A stretch of 64,000 bases of DNA, taken from Poronia punctata. Taxonomy: Eukaryota; Ascomycota; Sordariomycetes; Xylariales; Xylariaceae. Below are positions 11,604-23,387 of this stretch, one piece after another (within the stretch, counting starts at the first letter, position 1; each line of letters starts with the position of its first letter). The stretch lies in assembly GCA_022579005.1 (NCBI GenBank), contig MU401471.1, forward strand, positions 200,345 to 264,344, in the 5' to 3' direction. The notes below the pieces were generated by a model, which was given only the letters and a program-made list of their open reading frames with translations, had not been told where the DNA came from and ran no database searches. The position numbers and the translations under genes were made by a program.

Positions 11604-14279
11604 TCACTCATCAGAGCTGCGCATATTTCCTCTGCCAATGGCACGAGTTCTCGGCGCAACAGAAGCAGACATGGGAGGAAGCGGATGCGGCTGATGCCAA
11701 TTTCCATAACCCATATCACGGACCCTATGTCGAAAGACCAGTTTATCAAGCCACTTCTTCTGACGCTCGTCGTAATGCAGATTTCCCTCGTATTGTTCCA
11801 GCATGGCCGAGAACCTCTTCTCGAGCCATTCCTTGATCCACTTGAACTCGTCACCTTGGCGGGTGGTCTCTTCGTTGCCGAGCGAACAGATCAGGATTTC
11901 GAACTGGAAGTAGAACCATAGACGAGGGTTCTCCTCGGTTCCCATGAATCGATTGTCGTGGAAGAAGTTGAGGAATGTGTAGCCGCCTTTAGATTCGTAA
12001 AGAGGGGAGCAGTTGTGGAAAATAACGTCTAGTAGTGCCGTTCCGATCTTTTTGCGTCGGTGGCGGCGGGATACGACGACTGTTACTTTGCCGCCGGGCA
12101 TGGAACGGGTTTGGAAGGAACCGAATATTCCGCGGTTGATTGCGGTGACCACGGAAAAGCCGAGGATATGAGGTTCGCGGTTTCCGTCGGGGGCTCTTCG
12201 TCGCTCGACGGCCACGATGAAGGGCATTTTTTCCTGTGTGCAGACACTGAGGAGCTCGAGGAATGTTTCGGCTTTGACGGGCTTGGTATCCATGAGGGAG
12301 TAACCCAATGTGGCTTCTTCATTGTAGACCTGTGCCACTTCCTCTACATCTTTTTCTACCGCCGGTCGCAGGTAACAGTGTTCCGTCACGTCGTATCGGT
12401 TTCCGTATATCGGCTCTCGGGCTGGACTCCGGGGTCTCTCTTCTCTGAGCAATCTCCTACGAACCTTGCGGAAAATCTTGGCGCTGGTTGTCGCTGTTTG
12501 GGTCAACTGGGTGATTTTCAGATCGGTATCTGGGTAATTACTCGCGTCAGCTATTTCCTCGGACAAGTAACTCGATTGCGGTCACTTACTCATTTTGGTG
12601 CCCTCATCTTCAATCCGTGGCAACAGAGTTCCATCTTCGGTGTTGACATCACATTCTTCGTGGTTGCGAATGTTTTCACGCAGAAAGGTAGCTTCGACAC
12701 GATGCGCATGCGAAGCCCAGTATTCGAGATAGGAGGGTTCGATCGATGGAGCCTCCGCGCTGTTAACGTTGCTCTCTACATCGCTGGCAACCTCGCTTTC
12801 GGTAGTAGAGCCATGCGGCTTCCACTTCACTATGGCCATGGCATGATCCCATTGATTACCGGTATCGTTTTCGTCGTCGTTCTTCTCCTTTTCGGGGGCA
12901 TCTTCGTTCTCCGCCCGGGTCTCGACATTATGTTCAGTGTCGTCAAAGTTGCTCTCATTATCAGCCTCATTGCCTGGGTCGACATCGCGAACCGCGTCTC
13001 GGTGGGGGCTCTTGTAATCAATAGCCGAGGAGGCCGCGTCCCAGGGTTTGTTGTCTTCAGACTCATCCTTTTTCGCAGGGGCGGGTTCCTCGTCGGTGTC
13101 GCTAGCCCATCGACTTGCTCTCAGACCGGTATTGCGCTTAGCAAAGCTCTTATTCGAATTGTCAGCTGGGGTTGGGGCCGAACCCTGGCCGTTCTGGGCA
13201 AGAGGGTTAACCACTTGTTTGTCCTTGACCTCTTCAACTTCATGACGAGGCAAGCGACGATCTTGACCAGGTGACCCATCGAATCCTTGGCCGGTACGCA
13301 CAGACGAGCTTACCCGGCTTTGCTCTGTGGGGGGTGCAGCTGTGGTAGCTGTGGGGTTTTGTCCCGTGGACTCCATTGTTCCCGGCTGAGTTGGCTGAAG
13401 GTTGCGGACTTCAACCTCTGGAGCTTGAACTCGCTTACCACGAAGATGAGGTGGAACCCAACCACCAGAATAGGTAGCCTCAGGTGTGACATTTTGTCCC
13501 GCAGGCTCCATTGTTCGTGGCTGGGTTGACTCGGTCCTGTTAGCTTCGGGGGGTCCAGATTCTGCGGTTTGAATTTGTCGACCCCGTTGATGGGGTAAAA
13601 GGTAGCCATCCCTGCCACTAGTCTCAGGTGTGGCATCTCTTCCTGCTAACTCCATTCCTCGCGCCTGGGTTGGTTCATCAATGTGGCTTCCAGATGGGCC
13701 AGCTTCTGGTGTCTGAACTTGTCGGCCCCGCTGATGCGGTAGAAGATAGGGTTCCTGACGACCAGGACGCGTAGGTTCAAGTGGGACATATCGTGTCAAA
13801 GCGGCCTCCAATGGTCGCAGATGAGTTGGTTCAACCGTTTGGCCTTCATGCGAGCCGGCTTCTGGGGTTTGAACGCGTCTACCCCGTTGATGGGGCAAAA
13901 GATGGATGTCCTGGGCACCAGAACGCGTAGCCTCAGCTGTGAAATTTCGTCTCATTGCTCCCGGGTGGGTTGGCTCAGTCACAAGACTTTCAAACGGGTC
14001 GACTTCCACGTTTTGGCTTCGCTTACCACGTTGATGGGGTAGGACATATGTTCCCTGGTCAGGACGACGCGTAGCCCCTACTGGGGTATTTCGTCCCGTG
14101 GACTCCATTGTTTCCGGCTGCGTTCGTCTAGCGTCTGGGACTTGAGATGGGCCGGCTTCTTGGCTTCCACCTTGCCTGTGGCGTGGGGCAGGAAAAATGT
14201 ATTCTATCGGACCATCAGGCTGCTGGCCTTCACGAACTACGCCCGCCAGGAGATTTCTAAGGTGGCCCTGGGGAGGCAT
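11604..14279 (-). CDS. GNAT-family acetyltransferase-like protein with long repeat-containing N-terminus
   Basis: Two exons, 14279-12590 and 12529-11604, are joined across a 60-nt intron (12530-12589: GTAAGT donor, GCTGACG branch, CAG acceptor). The join is in phase, giving TKM-N-TDLKITQL and a protein of about 871 residues. The N-terminal 563 residues are polar and low in complexity. They carry five copies of a [Y/H/W]-[L/V]-x-PH-x-RG motif at about 78, 126, 178, 226 and 274, spaced 48-52 residues, plus a decayed copy near 27. An acidic Asn/Asp/Glu-rich linker follows. The C-terminal part (about 615-780) looks like a GNAT fold, with a motif-A-like VVVSRRHRRKKIGTALLD at about 713-731 (acetyl-CoA loop RRKKIGTA). 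The start is the first ATG after an in-frame stop six codons upstream. Substrate unknown. One repeat reads WVPPHLRGK, like the N-terminal motif of Ded1/DDX3 helicases. Confidence 0.8.
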
Positions 14280-17120
14280 CCTACTTTCATCATGTCAGTA
14301 TGGCAACAAGGATATGTGGGTGTTGGATATATTCAAATGCGAGAGGGGTGGGTAGTGTGGGAGAAGTGTAGTCTTGGTGTTTTACAAGTTGATGGGTGGC
14401 GGACCCCCAAGTGGGATTGGGATGCCACTTGTAGTCACTTGGACAGGTTGTTTCTGATGAGGAAGAAAACAAAGTTTTACTCGCAGGGATAGGAATCGGA
14501 TATCTTGGGCAATCAAGTTTTGAAATTATAGACGGATATGACAAAGATTGATGTGCTGAAGGAGGAAGAAAGAACATACCTAAGCGTGGCTGTCAAGAGG
14601 ACCAGTTGTTCTTGTGCCTCAATATCTCCAAGGCACCTAGGTAAGTGGGCTTCGAGATGCGAGCTTTGCCAAACAATGCAGATAAATGCCAAAAGGCACA
14701 GATTTGCCAATTCAGGTCTTTTGGTTAACAAAAGAATCAGACGTGAATGATGTATAGAGTGAGAAGAGTGAGCAAAAGTGTGTGGAAAGTGTGTTGCCCT
14801 TGTGTAAAGATTGGGGTGGGTGACAATGAAAAGAAGGAAATGTGGGTGACAAGATTCAAAAGGCGTGTGCTAGGTAGACAGAATTTTCTGCCGCATATTT
14901 TCGCCTTGTTTACTGATCGTATGCCTTGTCGTCGGGACTAGATGTACCACTGATTGTACCCCCGTGGCCGGTGTACAAGATAGCCGAAGGTACAATAATA
15001 GTAGTAGGTCAGGTACCATGAAAAGTACCCGGGTCCGGCTCCGGCTCCGAGCCTGTAAGCCCCCGGAAGACCGGACCCGGAGGCTTGAGAATCGGCAGGA
15101 AAGTACCTGTAAAGTGACCTTTACTATTACAGTCGGTATACTCGACTCTTGGTCCGGGAGCATAGAATATGCCATCTGGAGATCACCCAATAGGAATTCC
15201 CAGTTTAGCCGTCTCTCTGTTCAACCCTTTGATGTGTGATCCAACATACCACACCAGGCTTTCCTCAAAGCCTTCTGATATGCAAGTGCAGACGAAGCGC
15301 CCTGAGAACCAGGACAATACGACATGGATGGGTTGAACCTCTGATGACTTCTCCCTGCCGCCCCTTGGCAGCCACCTACTAAATAGCCGTACTTGTAACC
15401 TACTCCGGTACCAAATTTTCAACACGTTAATCTTGATTATAGGGAGATCTGTGTCGTTACACTAGCAGCTACTGCCAGAAACGAGTCCAGTGTCTTCACA
15501 GACCATATGTGTTGAGTTGCAAACGGCTTGTGGAGTCTTCGAGAAGCCATGAGCACCCATATCGAACGCCATATCGTCACGACACTCCCGCGAGCCCCGC
15601 AAAGATATCGCCACACCGTGAGGCCGCTTGAATCCTCTAAGCCCTGGCAAGGCATCTCGGCATGCGGCACAATGCAGGAAGAGCTGTCTCATGGTCTGCT
15701 TCAGGATGTACGGTACGTGTCGTCATCTCTTCGCTGTCGGAACTTGGGTCATCACTACCCACCAGGCTCTTTTATGCCAGCATGACAGCGGACATCGGTT
15801 TCATAAACAAAATAGAGCATCCTGATACCCAAAGCCCGAGAACAACTGGCAGGCATACCGCATTGCTAGGTTGGCCAGTACAGAAGAGTTGAAGGGTCGA
15901 ACTTATGCGCAGAAAATGTGAGCAAAATACATCTTTACGAGTCCCTAGTTCAACCCGGTGTAAATGATGGCTAGGTAATTCAAGAAATGGCACTTGGGCA
16001 TAGGAAAAGTGCAATCATTCAGATGACTTGAGGCTGGGGCCATCTATGAACTGGAACGCTGGCGTGCCTGGTAGGTTGACACTTTTTACCTTACGTAAGT
16101 GGCCAAGACCTCGCTAACCACAATTTACCAAAGCATCCACTCATCAAGGGTAAGGCCTTTCGCCCAGGGGTCATGTCTTTGCATATCAGTACCAGAGTGA
16201 TCATGCCTCCAATTTCCTTCACAGATCAAATACAACAATAGCCGGCAGGTGTTGCTTTTTCCAGAGAGGTAACTATTACCAGACATGAAAGCACACCCTT
16301 TGACGACTTAGGTAATCATTCTTGCAATGTGTTACTAACAGAGGTAAAGTATAGACTATGTCAATTTCACTTCAACAGGCTTGCAAACAACAAACAATCA
16401 CATCACCATCACATGCCTTGTCCATATCAAGATGGGCAAAAATGCCGTCTGCCTCTTTTCACGGAACTATTGCAACATACCATCGTTAATCGTTAACAAG
16501 AAACTAATCGGGGATAATTAAGCTATGGGTGCCTAGCAAACAATGCCGTTATCCAGCTTTGTTGTGACACTTTGTCCAACAACCTTACTATACCAGCGTT
16601 TATACCGACGATACAGGCGTGTGAATGGCAACAGTTACCTATCTTTTTACATATTTTCCTGTTCAGGCTCTGAGAATATTTGTCCCCTGTGTACATTTGA
16701 ACCAGTTTCTACATGTGCTCGCTATTCGGTTGTTTTCCCGGTGACGTCTTGACAATAAGCTATACGGTATAAACAATAGGAACGATTTTGTTTAGGAAGA
16801 GGGCTAGCATGCCCTGGGGCGTTGACAACGTTCCATGTACTGTTATCAACAACAACATACATACATGTATGTGTTTTGCGTACACATTTAGCCGCAAGCA
16901 TTGCTTGCACACCTATGCCAACATACATTTCTCGCAACAACAAAACCCTTCCCCGGACATCAATTTCATCACTTTAGGTACTTGAGCCAAATCTGTCCAG
17001 AACCAAAGAGAATTAATTAATTTTCTCTCTCTCTCTCTCTGTTTCATCATTGAATCCCAATAATTGGATCTCATCTCATCTCATCCATCTCAAGACCGTA
17101 ATCTCTCCAATCTGAACAAA
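14280..17120. other. Divergent intergenic region between the GNAT and CVNH genes
   Basis: I see no supportable gene in these 2.8 kb, which must contain promoters for the genes on both sides. A minus-strand frame at 15462-15692 encodes a cysteine-rich 76-residue peptide but has no signal peptide or recognised family. A CT dinucleotide run (about 17024-17041) lies about 80 bp upstream of the CVNH start codon, as is common in fungal core promoters and 5' leaders. Confidence 0.5.
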
Positions 17121-17941
17121 ATGCGCTTCATCAACACCACCACCGCCGCCGCTGTGCTGCTCATCAGCAGCACCCTATCCGGCACCCACGCGGCTCCTGC
17201 ACCTACCACAACCACAACCATGCCCAACAACGTTTCAAGCACCATCGGCAACATGGACAGTTACTCATCAACCTGCTACGAGCCCTACGCCTATCAATTC
17301 GGCACCGGAATCTTCCTTATCGCGACCTGCCATGACAAGAACAAGAATTGGGTTCGCACACATATCAATTTGAACCGGTAAAGTTCCAAATCCTCCCCCA
17401 CTCCATTATCATCATCATAAGAAGGACAACAACAACAAAAAAAAAAAAGAAATGAACTGACAAAAGTGTACGTGTACATAGCTGCATCCACAACAACTTC
17501 GGCCATCTCGAAGCCCGCAAGGACGGAAACTTTGGTTTCTCGTGCGACCGCATGGTCCAGCATGGCTATTCGGGATTGTACGGCTATTGCAATAATGGCA
17601 AGTACATGTCGTATGCTGCTATTGATATGGGTGAGTTGGTTTCTGTTTCTTATTTATTTCTCTTTCATTTATGTACCTACCTAATGTATCTACACATCTA
17701 ACCTACCTAGGTCGTGTATAAGAAGCCCCCTTCCTCCCCCCCCCCCCCCCACCTCTCTCTCTCTCTCTCTCTCTTGAGTCTTTCTTTCCTTTCCATATGA
17801 AATACACGTATATATTTCAAAATAAGAATCCCCAACGCTAACTTTAACTATCTATCCATCACAGGCTCTTTCCTAGACAACCAAGACGGTCATCTCAGCT
17901 GCTTCGGTTACGGTGACGAATTGCAGGATCCGAGCACCTAG
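17121..17941 (+). CDS. Secreted CVNH (cyanovirin-N homology) domain protein
   Basis: Three exons, 17121-17377, 17482-17630 and 17865-17941, give a 160-residue protein. Introns start GTAAAG and GTGAGT and end TAG and CAG; intron 2 has a GCTAAC branch site, and phases match at both junctions. Residues 1-24 form a signal peptide (basic start, VLLIS core, THA cleavage). A Thr/Pro-rich linker follows, then a CVNH domain (about 50-148) built of two homologous halves. The first half has a CYEPYAY start, LIATCHDKNKNW, INLNRCIHNNFGHLEA and GNFGFSCDRM. The second has GYCNNGKYMSYAAIDMGSFL and NQDGHLSCFG. CVNH proteins bind high-mannose glycans in several fungi, though binding here is inferred. Most fungal CVNH proteins I know of lack a clear signal peptide, so an extracellular or cell-wall role is plausible. 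Intron 2 contains C and CT homopolymeric tracts. The family call rests on spacing of Cys, Gly and hydrophobic residues. Confidence 0.85.
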
Positions 17942-18421
17942 GCTAGATTAGACACAATGGGGCGTTGGAGGCTTTGTGGTTTTCTTCTTCTTGCATTCTA
18001 TCTCAAGGGATATGCATGAATTGGGGCGGTTTTGTGTTGTGTGGCGCCTGGTTGACTTTGTAGACTAGGAGTTGGTTTCTGGCGTTACCGAGGTGAACTT
18101 GGGGCGGAGTTCTGTTTCCGTTGTACACGTATAGACATAGACTTGACCAGAAGTCTGTATTCTAGGATTCGGACAAGGTACGGCTTCGAGGAGTACTCTA
18201 TCCCGGAATAAAGGACACATTCAGAAAAATCATGCGTGTTAAAGTCACATCACCAACAAAAACCTCCTTCGGCTTACTACCTTCGGGTAAGGTTCTACCA
18301 TTTTTGAAAGGTTGCATCGAACAGCATGTGTTTCTTGCCATTAAGTAAACACGACACATAAACGCCCAAAACTCCATGCAATGATTTAGTATAACACTGT
18401 CGGTGTCGGCAAAGACATTCC
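17942..18421. other. Short convergent intergenic region
   Basis: These 480 bp separate the convergent 3' ends of the CVNH gene and the GPHR-type gene. I see no gene; both 3' untranslated regions must lie here. Confidence 0.6.
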
Positions 18422-20071
18422 TCACGATCGTTTCTGGCCCATCTCTTCCATTCCTATGTCGTCCCAATCCTCCCCCCATTCGCCAATTTTGCTTCCCAAC
18501 CATATCCCACCAGCTGTTATCGCGCTTGCAAGAAGAAACCAGCCTTCGAACCACCGGTCTACAAAGCTAGGCTCCAGAGCGCTTTCGAGCGCATCGCCCA
18601 CTGCACTGCTGGCCTCTTTAGGCAGATTGCTCCGCAAAAGCAATGCCGCCGAGATGACATAAATGGCGCTAATCTGTCCAATAAGTAAAGCCAAATTGGC
18701 CTGGGCTTGATATAGAAGTCCAGGCGCCCATTTGGCGAATAAGTGAAAGGTTTGCAAGACGCTGTTCGCACTGGCAGCCAAGATGACACCCGACAGCAAG
18801 AACGAAATCTGCCTTGCCCATGCCATCTGGTCCAGTTTAGGGTCCCAATGTTTGGCTAAAAGCCCCAGAAATCGATTAATCGGGTCGGAAGAGGAAAACG
18901 ACGCGGTTGGGTAATACAGACGTCGCAAGGTCGTGAGGGTCGTGGCCAGGATTCGGTAGACACAGTACAAACTAAACGCGTATGTCGGCACAAGGAGCAA
19001 CTTTCCCACTGTGGTTCCTGCACGCTCCGAGTCGGCCTGGCGAGAGCGTAACCTGTTTAGAGAAGCTGCCAAGTTGGACTCCATCGTCTCCAAACCCGCA
19101 ATTTCGAGGCGCAGGCTACGGATTTCGGCTGCATCCCCGCCACTACGAAAATTGCCGATGAACTTGGTGACAAATCCTTTATTTTCGCTGCTGGAAGCGT
19201 CAGACACTTTTCGTTGCAAGGTTTGTAGACGATGTCGTTTGGTAAGCAGCATCTCGTTGGTTGCATCTAGGCCGGCCTGTTTGCGGGAAATGTCTGCATC
19301 TGTCACCGGTCGTCTAGAAGATCTGCTTCCAAAGGTATGCCACGGCGATGAAACGGAGGCAAAGCCGGATAGCAGCGCCATGAGCGAGATGCCAATAACA
19401 CCGATGCGCTCGAGACAAGCGCGGGCTAGGGTATTGGAAGGAGGCGTTGTCCGGCTTTTCGCTGTCACGCCCACAGTGACATGCATAATCTCGTCCTTGA
19501 CAGGCACCAGGTTCCCTAGTGACCAGAACACAAAGATCCAGGCGCCGAAAAGGCTGAGCTGGATAATCCAAGGCATCCGAGGCAGGCGTCCACGGGCAGT
19601 TCTTTGAAACGACCACCCTGACCCGGCGATTACCGACTGAAGTTCCAGAAAAGGAATGAGAACGATCAAGAGGAAGAGGAGCGTGGGAACGGTAAAGCGC
19701 AGCGCAACCGCTCGCGCATGTGGATCTACAAGTTCTGATATTTCACACATAATGAGTTCGGCTAGAACGGCTGCTAGTCCGATCGTGGTCGCAAAGGCGC
19801 CGGCTGCCACGCGCCGGCGGATCGATTTAGCACCATGCTCGGCGTGGGCTTGTTGCAGAGCAAGCGGTGCATCCGAAGGGAGAAAATGGTCGGCACCATC
19901 GCGCGAATTGTGGAACCGGGCAAGCTGGGGGAAAAGACTTCGTAGGACGACAGCGCAGACGAGGACGAATGTGAATATGAAGGGCGTCAGCGATATAGTC
20001 ATCGACAACATCGACGGGGTGGTGAGACCCGGCGCTTTGCAAAGGCCATCGGTGCAATCTGAGACTCGCAT
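18422..20071 (-). CDS. Golgi pH regulator (GPHR/GPR89)-type multi-pass membrane protein
   Basis: Single-exon protein of 549 residues. It starts with a hydrophobic segment (LTPFIFTFVLVCAVVL, about 28-43), followed by further membrane segments near 92-112, 122-142 and 168-187 and a conserved-type loop. A long cytosolic coiled-coil region (about 255-345, heptad-like LDATNEMLLTKRHRLQTLQRK) precedes an ABA_GPCR-type C-terminal block (about 350-480) with LLLVPTYAFSLYCVYRIL, DPINRFLGLL and the hydrophobic RQISFLLSGVILAAS and LALLIGQISAIYVISAALLL. This order matches the GPHR/GTG family, which in animals is an anion channel acidifying the Golgi and in plants was proposed as an abscisic-acid-binding G protein. 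Its fungal role is little studied. It shares an 815-bp divergent promoter region with the mL46 gene. Confidence 0.85.
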   Translation of the reverse strand: MRVSDCTDGLCKAPGLTTPSMLSMTISLTPFIFTFVLVCAVVLRSLFPQLARFHNSRDGADHFLPSDAPLALQQAHAEHGAKSIRRRVAAGAFATTIGLAAVLAELIMCEISELVDPHARAVALRFTVPTLLFLLIVLIPFLELQSVIAGSGWSFQRTARGRLPRMPWIIQLSLFGAWIFVFWSLGNLVPVKDEIMHVTVGVTAKSRTTPPSNTLARACLERIGVIGISLMALLSGFASVSSPWHTFGSRSSRRPVTDADISRKQAGLDATNEMLLTKRHRLQTLQRKVSDASSSENKGFVTKFIGNFRSGGDAAEIRSLRLEIAGLETMESNLAASLNRLRSRQADSERAGTTVGKLLLVPTYAFSLYCVYRILATTLTTLRRLYYPTASFSSSDPINRFLGLLAKHWDPKLDQMAWARQISFLLSGVILAASANSVLQTFHLFAKWAPGLLYQAQANLALLIGQISAIYVISAALLLRSNLPKEASSAVGDALESALEPSFVDRWFEGWFLLASAITAGGIWLGSKIGEWGEDWDDIGMEEMGQKRS

Positions 20072-20886
20072 TTGTGATATGAAACCGGAACGGCCGTTTC
20101 ACTGGTACCTATCGAACGCCTATCGTCTAAACGAAATGCGGAGGAGTATGGAGGGGAAGATTCCGGAATGCTTCTTCACACTACCTATACTAGGCTAACT
20201 CGTACGTTTTGACGAAACTCGTCTTAGCATATTGGCCGCAGAGTGCCAAAGGCGAGCGCAAGATTGGTAGAGATCCGGACGGAGCCGAGGTGGGAACGAG
20301 ATAATTAGAGGTTATTTGTAGGAGTGGTAATCTAGAGATCTCTATTCCTTCATCTCCAAGAAATGACGAGGACTGGTTGGACAGATGCGAAGTGGACACC
20401 TTCTCGCTAGTGGGACGTTACCAGTTATCAGACATTACCTAGCAGGCACCTATGCGGATCTCTCAGTTGTCGCGTTTATGCAGGAACCACATAATCGATA
20501 CAGCTAGCGCCACTCGGAACCACCTACGAATACTGGTAACTTCTCGTACAAGTCATCAGCGATTGGTCAACTGAGGGTAGGATAACGGAGCACCTTGGCG
20601 AGTGAAGTGTCACCGTCGAGGGTACGCGTGTACCTACATATATCTTGGCAATTTCAGACCGGGATGTGTACCAGCCACAAAGGCCGGCGGGTCTGAGGCT
20701 AAAACCATCCGATTTATCTAACCTGGCTGTGGCTTAGCACCCAACATCAGGAGAGCTCCGAAAAAAAGTTGGACGTTTGCTCAATCGCGTTGACTGGCGA
20801 TAGTACGACCTATCTATCGTCATTTCCATTGCTGCTGCACCCTTCTCCTTAGCAGCGGAGATAATAGCAGCGCTTAATCATAAATA
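20072..20886. promoter_or_regulatory. Divergent intergenic (shared promoter) region, GPHR-type gene and mL46
   Basis: These 815 bp lie between the start codons of two divergent genes, so both promoters and 5' leaders must be here. I see no further gene. A partial TACTCGTA-like element (AACTCGTA) lies near 20199-20206. No factor-binding site can be named with confidence. Confidence 0.5.
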
Positions 20887-22052
20887 ATGACGGTACCAAG
20901 TAGAGGTGGCAGCGTTGCTGCGTCCTTGTTAAAAAGTATGTTACGTTGATTATAACATCGAGCCCATCTACCAGCCCATGCTATAGAAGTACTAAGAACA
21001 TGCAATCTACCAGGACAGTCGAGAATATGCGCCAGCTGCAAATATACCCAGTCTCGCCTCTACTCAGCCAGAGCCGAAGCAGCAACGATAGCAGAGGCTC
21101 ATCACCTACAACCTACCGAAGCCCATCCACATCCGCCCGTCACAACGTCACGCCGGACTGAGTTTAGGATAAGGAGCGGCGTGATCCTTACCAGAGCGCC
21201 TCTCATCACGCGTGCACTGACACCTTTCGAAAATGCATTCTTCTTTTATCAAAAGCGTCTGAACGAGCGACTGACGCTGCCTTTCCGACACACATTCTAC
21301 TTCAAGAGAGACACCGCTTCCGACCTGGACTGGCGTATCAAGTTTGAGGAACGTGGAAAAATCGCCGCCAAAGAGCTTGGTCGGTACTATGCACAGGGCC
21401 GTAACGCCTGGAACGACGAATTGCTGGTTGGCAGTACGCTGAGTGACGAGACGCGTGTGCGCGAAATTCTTCTGAAGGACGGTGAATTGCGCGTGACCGA
21501 GGACGGAGAGAAGGCGCCTCCGGATGAGGTTGTGCCCATGGAACGGCCCATGGATAGGATTACCGAGGCCGATAAGACCAACGACATCCGGCGATTAGAC
21601 CGCAAACTAGACCAGTCCCTGTACTTGATTGTGCAGCGATCCGACGGTTTCTGGCAATTCCCCACCGAGGACGTCCCTACCGACGAGCATCTGCATGAGG
21701 TGAGAGGCCAAATCTTATCTGTTGACATGTGTTGTAAAACTAATTACGGTCGGTCTAGACTGCGGCAAGGGCCTTGGAGTTGTCAGCTGGTGCCAACATG
21801 AACACATGGATGGTTGGACGAGTGCCGGTAGCACATTACGTGCGACAACCCAAATATGCTGAAGATTCGTCGTTGGTCCAGCGCGGCGAGAAAGTATTCT
21901 TCCACAAGGGCAGAATCCTAGACGGTCAAGCAGACCTAACGAACAACAAGATGGGACTGAAGGACTTCAACTGGTTGACTAGAGACGAGCTCCGGACCAA
22001 ACTAGAGGGGCCCTACTTCCGCGCTGTCAAGAACATGATGGCAGACCGGTAG
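20887..22052 (+). CDS. MRPL17: Mitochondrial large ribosomal subunit protein mL46
   Basis: Three exons, 20887-20935, 20987-21699 and 21759-22052, give 351 residues. Intron 2 (59 nt) is clear: after LHE the frame resumes with TAARALELSAGANMNTWMVG. Exon 1 encodes 16 residues and ends at a GTATGT donor; splicing to the TAG at 20984-20986 keeps phase (LLK-KVLRTC). The long exon has no in-frame ATG after the stop at 20953-20955, which supports the short first exon. Residues 1-50 are rich in Arg/Ser/Ala with an RLYSARA cleavage-like motif, as expected of a mitochondrial presequence. The core starts FRIRSGVILTRAPLITRALTPFE and ends in a Nudix-like fold lacking the full catalytic box, typical of mL46 (yeast Mrpl17). 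Product and long exons are secure; the first exon is a prediction. Confidence 0.88.
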
Positions 22053-23387
22053 AGGCGGAAAGAAGAGAAGCAACAGGAATCGCACACCACAGGTTTTCTG
22101 CTACTGTTTCTTATTATTGTAATTTACAACTACCCGGCGTGAGCCTGTCAGTGTATATATGCATTGTATCTTATCACTGTACTATGACCAATCATACAAA
22201 AAATGCAAGGCGTACATAGCCAACTAATACCTCTCTGTTCCTCTTCTTGGCTCTTCGACATCTTGTTTGGTTGAACCTTTGATGGAGCCAGATCAGCCCT
22301 TTAATCTGGGTCCGCTTGGTAGAGTATGTGATGCAACCTCGTGATCGCTATATCTTCCAGTACCTGATTCTTCGACCCCCTGAAGATGATGATGGCTTGA
22401 TACACGCTTGGGACATGGCAGCTACAGGAAGGGTCTATTTCCAAGGTCGATAAGCGAAGACGACAGCCGAAGTAGGAAGAACCGGGCAGGGTGCTGTACG
22501 AACTGGACTTGGGATGTATCCTTCGGTTGTATGTCATTCAAGATCTTGACAGGATGGGGTAAACCTTGTTAAATGTTTTACTGAGAGGCCGACTAGGACG
22601 GGAGTAGGTAAGGTAAGGGGCTTATAGCTTCATGATTGGTTGGAATGGCTTATCTACTTTTTAGCAAGTACACGTAGCTGACTGTCATGTGCAGGTAGAG
22701 AGGACTGGGCCAGATGGCAGCACTGGTGCATTGTCACGTAAGGTTTGGTGATGCATAAAAGCCCACATGGCCCGCAGTACATACATTGTAATTACAGAAT
22801 ATAGATACATACATACAAAAGCTAGGTGGATAGTCAATTCTTCCTATCACGAAAGGCTTCAGAGCTGAGTTGGGCAACCAGAAGGACAACGTTTTCAGGT
22901 TATAAATCGAATATCACTAGCTCCGATTTCTCCATATCCCCAGCCAACACGGATGCATACAACGCTGTAATATCCGCTATATCGGACCACTTAGCGCATT
23001 CGTTTAGGAATGTGGAGACTACACGCCGCTGTTACCGAGGCAAATACAGCTTGCAATCACCGACACAAGCCAAGAGCCTTGCGTGTCGGGGCAGGCGGTG
23101 TTGACTATATTCTCCTACCTGCCCAACTTGCGGTCACTAGACTCACTACCATCGAGTCTGGGGAGGAGCGCCCAGTTCCACATGCCGAAACAACCTCAAC
23201 CCATAGACAGTTTATGACCATATTTTCTGCATGTATTAGTTTATATGCTCAGCGTTTCAATTTAACTTGTCTCCCCTCTTTTCTTTGTTCAGTCGGTTTC
23301 GATTGATGTGGTATTTTGTAACGGCGTCCATGTCAGAGTCACCGAACACCAAACCCAGACGACTCTAACCCAAACCTCCGGTCACCG
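22053..23387. other. Intergenic region between mL46 and Pex26-like genes
   Basis: These 1.3 kb contain the 3' end of mL46 and the promoter of the downstream gene. A tract of ACAT repeats lies near 22807-22817. Small open frames on both strands (22301-22537, 22826-23104, 23010-23306) show no family resemblance. I see no gene. Confidence 0.5.

Noticed and set aside
11183..11854. 223-codon minus-strand frame
   Set aside because: It overlaps the GNAT-protein C-terminus in another frame and continues into the 3' region without family resemblance.
12060..13274. 404-codon plus-strand frame
   Set aside because: It is antisense to the GNAT-protein coding sequence and arises from the biased codon use of the repeat-rich opposite strand.
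19011..19607. 198-codon plus-strand frame
   Set aside because: It is antisense to the GPHR-type membrane protein.
20936..20974. 39-nt intron in mL46 with the CAG acceptor at 20972-20974
   Set aside because: It keeps phase but is below the usual minimum intron length; the 51-nt intron ending at 20986 is preferred.
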